Positions 32,955 through 44,559 are shown, numbered from the stretch's first letter. The stretch is 64,000 nt of DNA from Cydia pomonella (GCF_033807575.1 NC_084704.1:28125968-28189967), one strand, 5' to 3'. Notes: generated from the letters alone by a model not told the origin. Numbers and translations are program-made.

Positions 32955-33327
32955 TTCTTCCTCGCGTTGTCCCGGTATTTTGCCACGGCTCATGGGAGCC
33001 TGGGGTCCGCTTGACAACTAATCCCAAGATTTGGCGTAGGCACTAGTTTTTATGAAAGCGACTGCCATCTGACCTTCCAACCCAGAGGGTAAATTAGGCC
33101 TTGTTGGGATAAGTCCGGTTTCCTCACGATGTTTTCCTTCACCGAAAAGCAACTGGTAAATATCAAATGATATTTCGTACATAAGTTCCGAAAAAACTCA
33201 ATGGTACGAGCCGGGGTTTGAACTCGCGACCTCCGGATTGAAAGTCGCACGCTCTTACCGCTAGGCCACCAGCGCTTTTCACTAGGCCACCAGCGCTTTT
33301 CGCTAGGCCACCAGCGTTTTTATGCGC
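32955..33327 (-). mobile_element. tRNA-derived SINE (type B), full length, with target duplication
   Basis: Read on the minus strand, the head has an A-box (ggtggcctagcgg) and B-box (gggtttgaactcgcg on the plus strand, reversed). The body is tacgaaatatcatttgatat, cgtgaggaaaccgga and gaaggtcagatggcagtcgc. A long tail ends in ccatgagccgtggcaaaatac and cgcgaggaagaa. It is flanked by ttaggtttcgatgaac (32939-32954) and ttaggtatcgatgaac (33328-33343), a 16-base target duplication with one mismatch. The 5' end carries a 21-base triplication, listed separately. Confidence 0.85.
33261..33323 (-). repeat. Triplicated 21-base unit at the SINE 5' end
   Basis: ctaggccaccagcgcttttc plus one base occurs three times head to tail, beginning at 33261, 33282 and 33303. 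The third copy has small changes. The unit carries the SINE A-box half (ggtggcctag on the minus strand). Confidence 0.85.
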
Positions 33328-33402
33328 TTAGGTATCGATGAACATATTAGTTAATTAGGTATATTAATGAAAATTTATAAGCACCGTTGTGCTATCTGTG
33401 AC

Positions 33403-33530
33403 GACCGGTCTGGCCCAGTGGGTAGCGATGCCTGCCCGCCTATGAATCCCGGTAAGGGCATTTATTTGTATGATGAGCACAAATATTTGTTCTGAGTCAT
33501 GGATGTTTTCTATATGTATTAATGTCTGTG
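33403..33530 (+). mobile_element. SINE type A, internally deleted and 3'-truncated
   Basis: The start gacgaccggtctggcccagtg matches 23214. About 25 bases of the anticodon-arm region are missing (gcctgcccgcctatgaatccc). It then continues ggtaagggcatttatttg and tgagtcatggatgttttcta. The 3' tail is absent. Confidence 0.7.
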
Positions 33531-33539
33531 TACTGTCCT

Positions 33540-34325
33540 TTCGAATCCCGTTCTTATTTCGGTTAAATAATAATAAGGAGCTTTATTTTAACTTTTAACA
33601 AAACTAATTAAAATAAAAGGAAAAAGGAAGCATTGCAAATTTCATAGAGTTTTAGGTCTTGGTTGAATTTTGAAAGATGGAATTCAAGACTACGAAATGC
33701 TATTTTAAACTGTACGACACAAGATGTTCGAGCAAAAATCGGTCCAAGTGGCAGTTAGTCCTTTCATGCTCTATCTGCAGGCGCATTCCTCCTGATATAG
33801 AAAAGATCAATTCAAATACCTGTAGGTATTCAGATTTAGCTATATTCCGATTTTTTAATCTGTTAAGGTTTCATGGTAATTGCTTACCTCATGGCGATTT
33901 GACCATACTATATATATATATTCTTCCTCGCCGTGTCGAACGACGGCGATTCCTCCGACTATTTTTAATCGGAAACATGGAACGCTCTAACTGTGACTTG
34001 CGAAGCCAAATTTGGTTTTGAAATTGCGATATTAAATATTTACATTGTTCTTTTACCATTGTGTCCGTTAATCCAGCCACATACAAAAATCACCCGTTTA
34101 AAGTGCTGTATTGAACGAAACCTGTGCCGTAGCTGTGTATTTGTTCTGAAATGGAAACCGTATCCGTGTTTAAACAGCCGCCCCTGCTTCAATTGACTTT
34201 CATTTATTAGCTGAAATAGCTTTTCTATTTAACATTGATCATTTAAACTTCAGGTGTGGTTGTGGCGTAGATTCAATGTGTAATTTATTACTATTACGTC
34301 TAAGTATGTTAATTGATAATCTAAA
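33540..34325. other. No gene recognised
   Basis: Three overlapping short frames (33677-34196) show no domain, so I do not call a gene. A small stem of 'cgtgtcgaacgacgg' type and a (TA)n run lie near 33908-33950. Confidence 0.35.
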
Positions 34326-34334
34326 ATTTTTGGA

Positions 34335-34905
34335 TTCCGTACCAAAAAGGTACAAAAGGAACCCTTATCCTGTCCGTCCGTCCACCTGTCTGTCTGTATG
34401 TCTGTCTATCTCTCACGTCACTAAATATCTCGAGAATCACTAAAGCTATCGATTTAAAATTTAGAATAGTTATGAACAAGTCTAACCCAGACACATTGGA
34501 AGTATATCTTTTTATTTAACTGTGAAAAATGCCCAATATGAAGAGGGGGCCAAATGTCAAGTCTAGTGACTAGATAAGTGCGGTATCATTTGAAAGAGCT
34601 CAAATTGTACATTCCAAAACATTTTGTTATTTTTATTTTCATAGTGAAAAAATTATAATTTAAGAAATATAGTGGAAAAAATACCAATTTTTGAAATCAG
34701 TTCACATGATGGACAATTATCCTCAAAAAACCAAAACACATACATTACATCGCGCAAATTAGTTAGACAATTTAAAGATCGATGGCGCTATACACAATTA
34801 TACTTAGTATAGGTACTTCTAATACACGAGATAATTCAAAGTTTGCACGGAACTCTCGGTGTGCGAGTATAATGATCTCGTACTTGACCGGTTTTTGAAT
34901 ATAAA
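34335..34905 (+). repeat. Dispersed repeat with 'gtccgtccgtcc' start and 'acttgaccggttttt' end
   Basis: It starts at ccgtaccaaaaaggtacaaa, goes through ggaacccttatcctgtccgt and tctgtctgtatgtctg, and ends at atctcgtacttgaccggttt. Opening vocabulary is shared with 10330 and 59000. It is non-coding in all frames by eye. The class is unknown. Confidence 0.5.
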
Positions 34906-35039
34906 AAGCAATCGATAACACGACAAAACTAATTTAGATGTAACTTTACCTTGAATATTGTTTGAGGTAATCAAAAACTATGTTGCATGCTTTTTAATCC
35001 GGATTTGTAGTATTAATATGGATTGAATGGATTATTTCT

Positions 35040-35080
35040 GTATTCCAGTGAAACATTGGATTAATGTTTCACTAGAATAC
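35040..35080. repeat. Near-perfect 18-base hairpin
   Basis: gtattccagtgaaacatt (35040-35057) pairs with aatgtttcactagaatac (35063-35080), one mismatch, 5-base loop. Confidence 0.7.
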
Positions 35081-35774
35081 ATAAATAATAGGAAAAGTAA
35101 ACAAGTACACTTCAGTTTGCTCTGGAAAACACAAATAACACGATAAAGAAATGGCGCTTTTAAAGCTTGCCAACCACGTGCCGGTGAGCACGTTTTTGAT
35201 GTTGCCAGCCATCAACATTCTTCACGAGGATCTTCATAATTTTTTAGTTTATTTACGACACAGTCGGCAACTTCATTAAAACGACAACAACTCCTACGTG
35301 ATCATTGAAAATCATTCGCAACTATTCAAACGGTTCCTATTCAGGCTAAAACTAAGTAATAAGACGGTAATGGATGACCGCTTAACCATACAAACGTAGT
35401 ACCCATTTTTCTGGGAATTGACATTACCTATAGAAAATATTTTTACACAATTGAATGTAGGTACATTGACTTATCCTTCGTTAGACTTGTTTCGATTTTT
35501 TTTAATTATAAGAATTAAAACCGGCCGTCCCTTTTCCTCTTTATTGACCGTAGAAGAAGAGACTCCGCACTTTATCCATGATCCATGAATATAAACCGAT
35601 TACACAATATCGGCTTTTGAACAGTATACCTAAGGGTAGGGCACGGGCACCACTAGGTCGTCTGTATACTCCTAGCACATCTTTATGGAAAAATATATAA
35701 AAATGGAAACTTGATAGCCTCATATGTAGCTGTTGGCTCATAAAATATGAGTACGTATATAAATACGGTATAAA

Positions 35775-36060
35775 CCGGGTGTCCTGTAGCACGGGCAAAT
35801 AATAAAAATCATATATGTTATTTATAAATTTATATTTATTTATATAAAATAAATATCTATAATAATATATAATAGATGTTGCTTGTCACGTTTTAAACGA
35901 AACAAACTTTAAAGTGTACTAAAAATCAAAACTAGTTTTTTTTTTAAGCCGATGAACTAATGTTACAATCTATTAATTTTGTATCAAGCAGAAACGTCTG
36001 TGAACGATGCTATTACAATCTATGTTTTAATTATTTGATCGTGTTACAGGAAACACCCGG
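35775..36060. mobile_element. MITE flanked by TATAAA duplications
   Basis: The left end ccgggtgtcctgtagcacg and the right end, read inverted, ccgggtgtttcctgtaacac match over ~20 bases. Identical tataaa hexamers flank it at 35769-35774 and 36061-36066, although some of these bases could belong to the ends. The 286-base interior is AT-rich and non-coding. Confidence 0.7.
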
Positions 36061-36069
36061 TATAAATAC

Positions 36070-36785
36070 CTACTCATGTTTTATGAGCCAACAGCTCCTA
36101 CAAAAGAACTATGAAGCTCCCATAAAAGCCCACATAAAAACTGTAAGGTTACCTCAATGCCCCATTTAACAGAAACAACCTTAATAACGTACAACTTAAA
36201 TGTTATTCTCATCAATCGAATGCTCCCTTTGACAAAAAACTAAACGTCATCCCCTGCAAGTTGCAAAAGTAAGGGAGCGTAAAGAAAACTTCGCAGACAA
36301 ATAAGTTAGGGTGTCGATTCAAATAGATAAATAACCCAAAACGAATGGACGCGGTTCCTCGCTGCGTGGCTAGGGGTTGTCTTACAAATATTATAACCTT
36401 TTATACTTATATATATTTCATGTAAATGGGAATAAGGTTCAGGGTAAATCAGGAAATATAATAATTTATTTGGGTACTCGCTGAGTCAACAAAGATGGGT
36501 AAATGGGGCACGTTATATGCTGGACCAGTCTTCTCTAATTCAATTAGGTCAGAAAAGTATACAACCCTTGTCGATTTAAGGCTATCCGTATACAATAAAT
36601 ACTATACCCACATTGAATCTTAGAAGCTTCATCTCATCAGATAATCAACCTAATAAATACTATTAATAGTGTTTCGACTAATTGATCATTAACTTAACAA
36701 AAGGCTAACAAGTACCTAAATATTAAAGTAAGCATTCTTTCAAAACAATGTCCATCACCCACGGAACAGCGTGTTTATTTAAGAA
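36070..36785. other. No gene recognised
   Basis: AT-rich non-coding sequence with no supported repeat or ORF. Confidence 0.4.
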
Positions 36786-36790
36786 GGAAA

Positions 36791-37418
36791 CGTTACGGCT
36801 CGTTTAGACGGCGCGCTAACTCGCATGCGATTTTATTTATGATGCAGTATGTTCAGATTTGAGTAGGTTCAGAAAATGGAGTTATCAAAAAGTCGTAGCA
36901 CTTTTATGGATCACAATACGGCTGCCATAAATTAAATTAGCAATATTGCGGCCTTTTTAGAGTAACTGCATCAATTCGAATTCTATGTTTTTGACTTTCA
37001 CCGTTAGCAAATAAAATCACGAACATAGGTATAAAATGGACTTTATAAATTGTAGCAAACTATGCACAAAAGCTAAAAATATGAAAATTGCTTCTAAAAA
37101 CCGGTGATCATCATGTTTGAGGGAACGTATCGATTATTTTTTACCCGACTGCGTCAGAAGGAGGGTAATGTTTTTATTTTATTTGAACGTACAAAAAAAA
37201 AATTAACACGCACGCACGGGTACGCACTTTCATTTCGCTCACGCTTACGCTCAGTGAGACTGAGAGAAGGAAACGAACTTACTGGGCCTTTACATTGCGA
37301 ATTATTGAGGTTACGTCCTCAGCCGTCAGATCAAATACCGCGATGCTCGGTGCAAGAACTCGCATGCGAGTTTCCTTATCGCATGCGAGTTCTTGCACCG
37401 TCTAAAGGAGCCCTTACG
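36791..37418. mobile_element. Non-autonomous element with 40-base inverted ends
   Basis: The left end (cgttacggctcgtttagacg, gcgcgctaactcgcatgcga) and the inverted right end (cgtaagggctcctttagacg, gtgcaagaactcgcatgcga) match at about 33 of 40 positions. The interior includes a 'tacccgactgcgtcagaagg' stretch and acgcacgcacgg words. A second, tighter hairpin sits at the right end. The 113-residue frame within is not a recognisable protein. Confidence 0.6.
37349..37399. repeat. GC-rich 19-base hairpin
   Basis: ggtgcaagaactcgcatgc pairs exactly with gcatgcgagttcttgcacc across a loop gagtttccttatc. It lies inside the right end of the 36791-37418 element and probably represents a duplicated, inverted terminus. 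Confidence 0.75.
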
Positions 37419-37449
37419 CGCCGGTTCGGCTATCAAGATGATTGATTAG

Positions 37450-38825
37450 AGAGGGTACATACAAAAGCGTATCAATGGAGGGGAGTGTATGATCGATGCG
37501 GGAGTTAGCTCGCAATTATCATATTCCCTAGCGGGTCCGGAATATGAGATTAAACAACATTTATTATATTTACTTGGTTCAAACCCTTTTGTTGAAACTG
37601 ATATCTAATTTTCCGTACAAACATATAATAGAGTATTTCGGGTATTATCTAATTTTAGTTACATAATAATTCGTAGGTATCTACATTTTAGAGAAAAATC
37701 AATCATTACGGTATTTGATACCTTAGTAGGGTAAACGGCCCAACCAAGGAAAATATATGAACTAAGTACATAATATATTAGGAGTCATGAAAATAATATC
37801 ATTAACCTCAAAAGAGACAGTGAGAGTAAATCATACGATATAAAGATAGAAAGCTAAATTTGTTTTTATTTGTGCCAGTGATGATAACTAATTAGAGATT
37901 GCCCCGATTTTCTTTTGATACAGTTTTGTCGACCTAACCAATAAGAGATCCTGACTTTGGCTAATATTCACATAAAAGTCAGCCTCGACTAGGGAGGTAA
38001 GAACAACATATATACGTATCTTTATTTTTATTTGGTTTGTTGGTATAAATTAGCCAGGCGCCAGACAAGATCTAAGCTTTAATTTATCCGAATAGACAGA
38101 GACCTAGCTCCAGAAAATGTACACATTTTTAAAAGCATCGTTTCGTTTGCTTTACTATCGGGGAGATGAAATAGAGTTAAACCAAGCTAAGTTGGCAGCG
38201 ATTTTGATAGCGCAGACAGTGCAAGTGTCATTTAAACATCATTATTTCATAGAAATTTAAAATACCACTTGGACAATTTGTTTAGTAGGCCACCAAAATT
38301 AGTCTTAGTCTAAACTCGAACAACGCTAAGTTTAGACCGACTTGGCAATGCGGCAAGGCGCCATATTTGATGTAACTTTGCATTTGGCATGAAAATAGCT
38401 AATTCCGTTTCTATAAGTTAAATGATTATGAATTTGGCACTAATTTAGATTTCACTTATTTCCCATTGTAGTCGACAAACAGACGTATTCTTAATATTGA
38501 ACTTGGCTCCCGTTGTCACATTTGTGTATCGGTTTAGACCACATTTTTCCTCGTTAATGAATATTTGTGACTCTCTAAAGAGGGAAATGAATGACACTGG
38601 CAACCAGAAGATACGGACGAGTCAATACATTTCCTCGCAATTACTTAAGAAATGAAAATATATGTCTATATCAGTAAAAATGGCATTACATTCAATGATT
38701 AATAACTCAAGATAGGTTAGAGGCACTCCAAACTGAAACGCTTACCTTGTGACAAATTGTACAAGTTGCCTTTAGTTGCACATGGAACGCTCTCAAATAA
38801 TAATCTGTTTATTTCATAAAAGAAC
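37450..38825. other. No gene recognised
   Basis: AT-rich non-coding stretch without a supported feature. Confidence 0.4.
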
Positions 38826-38848
38826 ATGCATTTTTACAAACTACTAAT

Positions 38849-39111
38849 AATAATAATTCAGCCTATATACGTCCCACTGCTGGGCACAGGCCTCCTCTCA
38901 TGTGCGAGAGGGCTCGGGCTAACTATAGCCCCACGCTACTACACGCGTGGGGACTACCCCACGCTAGCCCAATGCGGATTGGGGACTTCACATACACCTT
39001 TGAATTTCTTTGCAGATGTATGCAGGTTTCCTCACGATGTTTTCCTTCACCGAAAAGCTAGTGGTAAATATCAAATGATATTTCGTACATAAGTTCCGAA
39101 AAACTCATTGG
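38849..39111 (-). mobile_element. SINE type B, 5'-truncated, with target duplication
   Basis: On the minus strand it begins at accaatgagtttttcggaac and lacks the tRNA-like head. It runs through the body (atatcatttgatatttacca, ggaaacctgcatacatctgc, ccaatccgcattgggctagc) to the tail gcccagcagtgggacgtata and a short ATT-type end. tacaaactactaat flanks it at 38835-38848 and 39112-39125, a perfect 14-base target duplication. Truncation therefore happened at integration. The body contains a small duplication of the 'cacgctac/cgtgggg' segment. Confidence 0.85.
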
Positions 39112-39283
39112 TACAAACTACTAATCTTAAATTAATAAAATTTTTTGAGTTAAGGAGTCTAGGTGTGTAGAATTAATTACACAATGTATATTATGTGTAT
39201 GGGCATAACCTATCTATAGTTGTATAATATCATTGATTATTTTTAAGTAATAACATAACAGTGCTGTGATTGTACTGAAATGA

Positions 39284-39507
39284 AATACAATAAAAATTTG
39301 AAACATCACCACTTCATCAGAAACATTCTAGAAGGGAAAATAAATGAAAGGAGAGGGAGAGGAAGACCAAGAAAAAGTTATATGAGCCAAGTAAAGGAGC
39401 ATGTAGGAGCCGCGTCGTACCAGGACACTAAAGGGGTGGCATCGGATCTACCAAGGTGGAGACAACTTCATCAAGCTGCACCGACAAGAGCCCTGCTCTT
39501 AAATTAA
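39284..39507 (+). pseudogene. RTE-like retrotransposon ORF, C-terminal end
   Basis: About 70 intact codons encode HHFIRNILEGKINERRGRGR, PRKSYMSQVKEHVGAASYQD and then VASDLPRWRQLHQ before a TAA. This basic GKRGRGRP..SY..QI..D..RWR tail is characteristic of RTE-type ORF ends. Nothing upstream continues the ORF, so it is a 5'-truncated copy. The uninterrupted frame implies relatively recent insertion. Confidence 0.7.
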
Positions 39508-39871
39508 ATAAGAGAAGAAGAAGAAAATTTGAATGAAACAATGAAATGATAATATGATAATATTATTAATGTACCTAATTTTTACTACTGACTAATATTG
39601 ATTGGTCGGGTCCGTGAAGGTTAAACCATTTTTAACAGTAAAAAAATAAATATGCACTACGTTTAAAAAGTGGTATCCATGTTAGTTGTCATTTATTTAC
39701 TAAGAGCCGATTTTCCCGTCCCCAATTAAACAGACGTGTAGGAATTATTTCTATATATTTATTAATATTTATCGGACGAGTTAAATGGTAACCAAAAATC
39801 GGTCCTAAGATCAGTAGTGCCTATTTTATACTGCGTTTCGTAAATTAAAAAATATGTAGTGCTATCGCCCA

Positions 39872-39939
39872 CACTGTTAACTGTTCATCAGTGGACCTTA
39901 TTACAAAATACATAAGGTCCACCGATGGACATTTAAGTG
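39872..39939. repeat. Hairpin with 16-base stem
   Basis: catcagtggaccttat (39886-39901) pairs with ataaggtccaccgatg (to 39927) with one mismatch. Weaker pairing extends to cacttaaatg-like outer bases. Confidence 0.6.
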
Positions 39940-39944
39940 TTTGT

Positions 39945-40355
39945 ACGAGTAGTAGGTATGCCGTTTGAAAAACCTCTCTTAACCGTCAATGAACGCATTG
40001 CATTTTATGCCGGGATCTACATAAAACGGGAGTCAAATAGAATGGAAAAGCAGCTGCAGACTATTTTGAAAATGTACTCCGTTCCGTTCTACAACCAATG
40101 TACAAACGACGTTAAAGATAAGTAGATATAGGACATATACCTACTCGTATTTTCCTCCTTATTACACTGGAGTAAGGTACAAAAATATAAGCTAAAGTTT
40201 AACGTAACGATTACAAAGGTTAGGGCAGAAAATGGACAGAATGCGGTTCTCCCTTCAATTTACTATTATTACTGTTGTATTTACGTCTGCGAAAATATTT
40301 AATTTTACATAGGGTGACCTAACACTTTTAAGTTCCACAAAGGAATTAATTCTGC
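39945..40355. other. No gene recognised
   Basis: A 62-residue frame at 39937-40125 has no recognisable domain. The remainder is AT-rich. Confidence 0.35.
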
Positions 40356-40359
40356 TCCG

Positions 40360-40760
40360 GGAAAAGTAACATTTATTTGTGCGAGCAATAATATCTCTAA
40401 ATAAATAAGTTAAATAAGTCGATGCTAGTGCGGAAAGTATGTCATTACTTCACAAGTACGGGACGAGTGAAATAGTTATTTGTACAACAAGAGAGCAAAG
40501 TTTGATATTTCTTCGAGTGCTTGTTTTAGTCCCGTGCAAGCGAAAGATTCTATAATAGATTCACTCGCTACGCTCGTGAATCTAATTTAGAATCTTGAGC
40601 GTAGTAAGGGACTCAAAAGCGCACGAGATGTAAATAACTTTGATCTCGTGTAGTACACAAAATTTTTCACGTCAGTCAGCCATCAAAAAATACAAACTGA
40701 AAAAATGAAATCCAGACGGACGGATCACTATTTCACTCATGTTTTCTGAAGGTATTCTAA
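40360..40760 (+). repeat. Dispersed repeat with central stem
   Basis: A central hairpin at 40528-40613 pairs agtccc..agattctataatagattcac with gtgaatctaatttagaatct..gggact. Flanks carry tcgatgctagtgcggaaagt and ctcgtgtagtacacaaaatt type words. Structure suggests a non-autonomous element; exact ends were not found. Confidence 0.5.
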
Positions 40761-41379
40761 CAATTAACTTTAATTACCGCAATAAACCAAAACGAAAGAA
40801 ATTTTAATAAAATAATACGAAAATAATGAATTAACGAACATCAATTGACAGTTCAATCGACAACTTTTTTTTTGTAAAAAAAAAACCTTTGTAAGATCCG
40901 GTCCGAATTGCGGATACTACTATTTGTCAACTATAGTAGAGATCGTTAAAAGTAGTTAAGTATAATTATTTACTGCGTAACAATTGCGTAAATTTGTATA
41001 AGTTCATTGTTTTGATTGTATAATAAAATACGTAAAATATGGTGTTTTTATTAAATTTTAAACTTTTATTTCATTAATTAATCATTACGAATGAAGACTC
41101 GTAGGGTGTTTTGGAACGATGCGGTCTGACTTATTTCGGGGGTCTATTATAAACCGTCAATATACCGTTGAATTACGTATGCACTTTTTTGTCTCTTTCT
41201 TTTTGCTAATGACGTGAAAGGGATAAAGACAATAGAATCCAAATATTTCGAACTTGAATGTTATTTTGTCTCACTCGGTGAGCAAAATGCGATTTTGCTC
41301 ACTGTTTTTAAGCAGCAAATTACCCTTGTTCGAGCTGCTGACGTGATAATGACATTTCCGCGCGTGTATCGAACGACGT

Positions 41380-41929
41380 TTTTTAATACAGTTGCGAAAA
41401 AATAAGAAAAACAACAAGTACACTTTTATGCATGTTCTATAAGACAGAAATAATTGTAAATATAAAATATTATACTATTATTACCTAAGTATTGTTATTT
41501 ACGATTATTCGTGTATTTAAATTGTATGAAAACAATATCGAATGTTGCCTTTGGAAACTTAAAAAAAATTTGCAGTAAGAAAAACCGCCTCTGCTTTGAC
41601 AGGCGTTTCGGCAGCTATTCCGTTCCATTCAGACAACTTATTAAGAACGGTTCTTTTTCAATATTCAATATTAAAAAATAAACGTGTTATAATGATGAAG
41701 AGGTAAGTAATAAAATATGAATTATGCTTATATTTATTATTTTTACATTAACGTAGGGTTTCACATTGATTGCGACTTTTAAAGGAAACTATGTAACATT
41801 AACACTAATCAATAAGTAGTCATGAATTGGAACAAGTGGAAAAGTAAAAAGCACTAGTTCGCGAAATCCAACTTTCCGCACGCTACACAGCTACGGAAAG
41901 TAGCACTTTTTGAGCAACTGTATTAAAAA
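41380..41929. mobile_element. Candidate element with perfect 16-base inverted ends
   Basis: tttttaatacagttgc (41380-41395) is exactly inverted as gcaactgtattaaaaa (41914-41929). The right side has a GC-richer 'ttccgcacgctacacagctacgga' stem-like segment (41872-41897). The interior is non-coding. The call is only structural. Confidence 0.45.
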
Positions 41930-42099
41930 TGTACTATTATATGTCGGTCTTCTCCACACTAGGTAAGCTTCAATTAGCCTGGATAAAACGTAATTCCCTC
42001 GTTTACGTGTGTAACGATGGTTAGCGTGTAAACAGGTCTTTCAAACACATCTAGCCATTCACATAAAAGTAAAATAGGTTTATTTCACCAAACGTAATA

Positions 42100-42425
42100 T
42101 TGCGTCTAATTTAAAATAATGGAGATATGCTATAGCCGGGGAATTTTGCTAGGTATGAGAGCTGCGAGGAATTCTTAAAGGGAATTTCATTAAATTCTCG
42201 TGCCTCTTATTGATATGGGCGGCGAACGCTCCGGGCTGGGTCGCGCTTTATTAAGAAATCATATAGATGTCTGCGGAATAGCGCGTACGTGACGATACGC
42301 GGTATTGAGGGGTCGGCGGCGCTCTATCTGAAGCCAGGCTATGCCATGCGGGGTGGCATGGCAGCGGCCACCATAGCGAGCCGATCTGCGATGTCATTTC
42401 AGTTTACTGAGTGCATACGAGAGGA
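42100..42425. other. GC-rich non-coding patch
   Basis: 42220-42400 is strikingly GC- and CpG-rich (gggcggcgaacgctccggg, cgcgtacgtgacgatacgcg, and a ccatgcgg../..ggcatgg stem) but has stops in all frames over short distances. It could be a promoter or regulatory segment of the host gene, or an old GC-rich repeat. Confidence 0.3.
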
Positions 42426-42764
42426 AAGCTCAAGCTAAACCAATATAATTACGTTCTTTGATTATATACAGAGGGTGGGTCTTGAGATCAGACTGGTTTG
42501 TCTGAGCGTTCGAATCGCCTGCGTTCGACTTGCACAGGGAATATGAGGCCAGATTAATTACGCCATGCCGCCCGTGCTTGCTTCAAGCTTTGTGCACTTC
42601 GCTCCAGCTCCTGACAAATACAAATACTTTATATCCATTAAGACTCATGTGAAACGCTTATGGCTTTGTGGTGCTGGCACATTCGCATGGATTGGACAGA
42701 TTAAATGTGAGCCACCGTCAGTTGATAAATAGATGGGTGAACGGCGAAAGCTTTGACAGGTAAC

Positions 42765-43006
42765 TACACTGAAAGAAATGTTTGCATAACTGTAACAAAA
42801 TTTTGGTTACTGTTTACACAAAAATTGGGACTTGCGAACTATGTGTTATATGTTACAAAACCGTGTTTGGCTATCAGTGTTCAAGTACTGGGTATACACT
42901 ACAAAATAAGTTTGTAAATTTATACAAAGTTTATTTTCTTATAACCGTAGTTTAGTTATTTAGTAAAGTTACAAAACCAGTTCGGCTATCTATTTTTTTC
43001 AGTGTA
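42765..43006. mobile_element. MITE with TACACTGAAAGAAAT ends
   Basis: tacactgaaagaaat at the left and attttttt cagtgta at the right are inverted with one to two mismatches. The ~240-base interior repeats tgttacaaaa and tttggttac-like words on both arms and is non-coding. Confidence 0.6.
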
Positions 43007-43120
43007 TCGTAATACTTTTGAGCTTAGGAAGCACTGAAAGGCTTTCAAGCCGTTAACAATAATAATAACGATAGTCTGCAGCTGGCGGCCTCAAGTGGCT
43101 GGGATGGAGGCGGAGAAAAA

Positions 43121-43382
43121 AAGCGTTGGTAACCTAGCGGTAAGAGCGTGCAACTTACAACTCAATCTGCAAGTCGCGGGTCCAACCACGCTTCCAACCA
43201 ACGAGTTTTTCGGAACTTATGTAAGTTTATATCATATCACTTATTATTAATAATTTACCAGTCGCTTTTCGGTGAAGGATAACATCGTAAGAAAACCGGA
43301 CTAATCTCAATAAGGCCTAGTTTCCCCTATGGGTTGAAAGGTCAGATGGCAATCGCTTTCGCAAAACTAGTGCCTCTAACCT
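43121..43382 (+). mobile_element. SINE type B, 3'-truncated
   Basis: The head ggtaacctagcggtaagagc, the damaged B-box region (cgcgggtccaaccacg) and the body (cgagtttttcggaacttatg, tttaccagtcgcttttcggt, ggtcagatggcaatcgcttt) match 32955-33327 reversed. The 3' third is missing. Sequence of the neighbouring type A SINE starts almost at once. Confidence 0.75.
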
Positions 43383-43389
43383 CTAACAA

Positions 43390-43725
43390 GGCTTGTGTTG
43401 TTAAATACCTACATAGAAAACACCCATGACTCAGGAACAAATATCCGTGATCATCTAATGAATAAATGAATATTCCCAGTATACCTAATATACCTAAAAT
43501 AAAAATAAGTTAACTTAATGTATATAATTTTTACAGGGTGTCATGTACCTACCGTTTATGCTTGTAACACCTTACTGTATTATGAACATGACTACATTCA
43601 TTGTAGTAGTAAACATAAATAAACATAAACAATAAGAATAAATGCCCTTACCAGGATTCTAACCTGGGACCATCAGCTTGTTAAAAAATGTTACTTTCCC
43701 ACTATGCTAGAAACGTTGTTAGATA
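43390..43725 (-). mobile_element. SINE type A, split by an insertion
   Basis: On the minus strand the head (tagtgggaaagtaac, then gatggtcccaggttagaatc, ctggtaagggcatttattct) is separated by ~160 bases (about 43475-43635) from the body (atatttgttcctgagtcatg, ggtgttttctatgtagg, aacacaagcc). The insert carries acaccctgtaaaaattatat-type sequence of unknown class. Confidence 0.65.
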
Positions 43726-43729
43726 AATA

Positions 43730-44505
43730 TATACCGTATATACCTATCCATTAAACATTCCACCATTAACTTAATTATTTGCGTTACTTGTTTTCCCATT
43801 GGCGTATTCGTACTTTCCCGCTATTTTGCTTGTAAACAGTAATTGAGTGAAAATACCCATCTTAATAATCATAACCCGGTTTTTAGAGACAAAAACGTAC
43901 CAGCGCTAGTGATTAACAAAGTATCGACTCAATAGTTATCGATATCGATAGCAAGCAATTTCTATATCATAATAACAGATATGTGACTCATCCTTCAAGT
44001 ATAGGGAGCGTGCATAAACTGTAGGAGGCAGCACAGGAGCCGTCAGATTTTTGGCGCGAAGCGTAAATGTGATGTTTATTGTTCCGATGCAGCCCACAAG
44101 ATGGCAGGACCTACTATGCACAAGAAAACACGTGACATATAAATGTACATGTTTTATGGTTCCGATTCAGGCCACAAGATGGCAGACCCTCCAACGCGCA
44201 CGGTTAACTTAAAGTTATCATCTATTTGCAAACCTTTTTGATGTACCTATTGTTTTCGCAACTGTAGACTCTGACATTGACTTTAGTAATTTTGACAATA
44301 ATTAAAATTACCTACGTCGAATAGTAATTCAATTCATTTTATTGTGAAAACTATTATTATATTTAAAAATTACATAGCGATGTCGTCTTACCCCACAATT
44401 TTATCGTCATCGACTTTTAGGTAAGTAGCAAGTTTTTACTGGTTTTCGCACTTTTTAAACATCAAACCAAATCCGTCAAACCAGGGTAAGTAAAGCCTGA
44501 CCAGT
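43730..44505. other. No gene recognised; small direct repeat at 44081-44200
   Basis: ggttccgat-cag-ccacaagatggcag occurs at about 44084-44110 and again at 44160-44187, roughly 77 bases apart. The 61-residue minus-strand frame over it is not convincing. Confidence 0.45.
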
Positions 44506-44559
44506 AATACGAGGGCTGCCTTTTAAGTTCTGTCGTTTGGTAAAACTAAAGTCAATATA

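Noticed and set aside
33677..34196. 114-codon plus-strand frame and overlapping frames
   Set aside because: No domain, no splice-flank pattern; adjacent to repeats.
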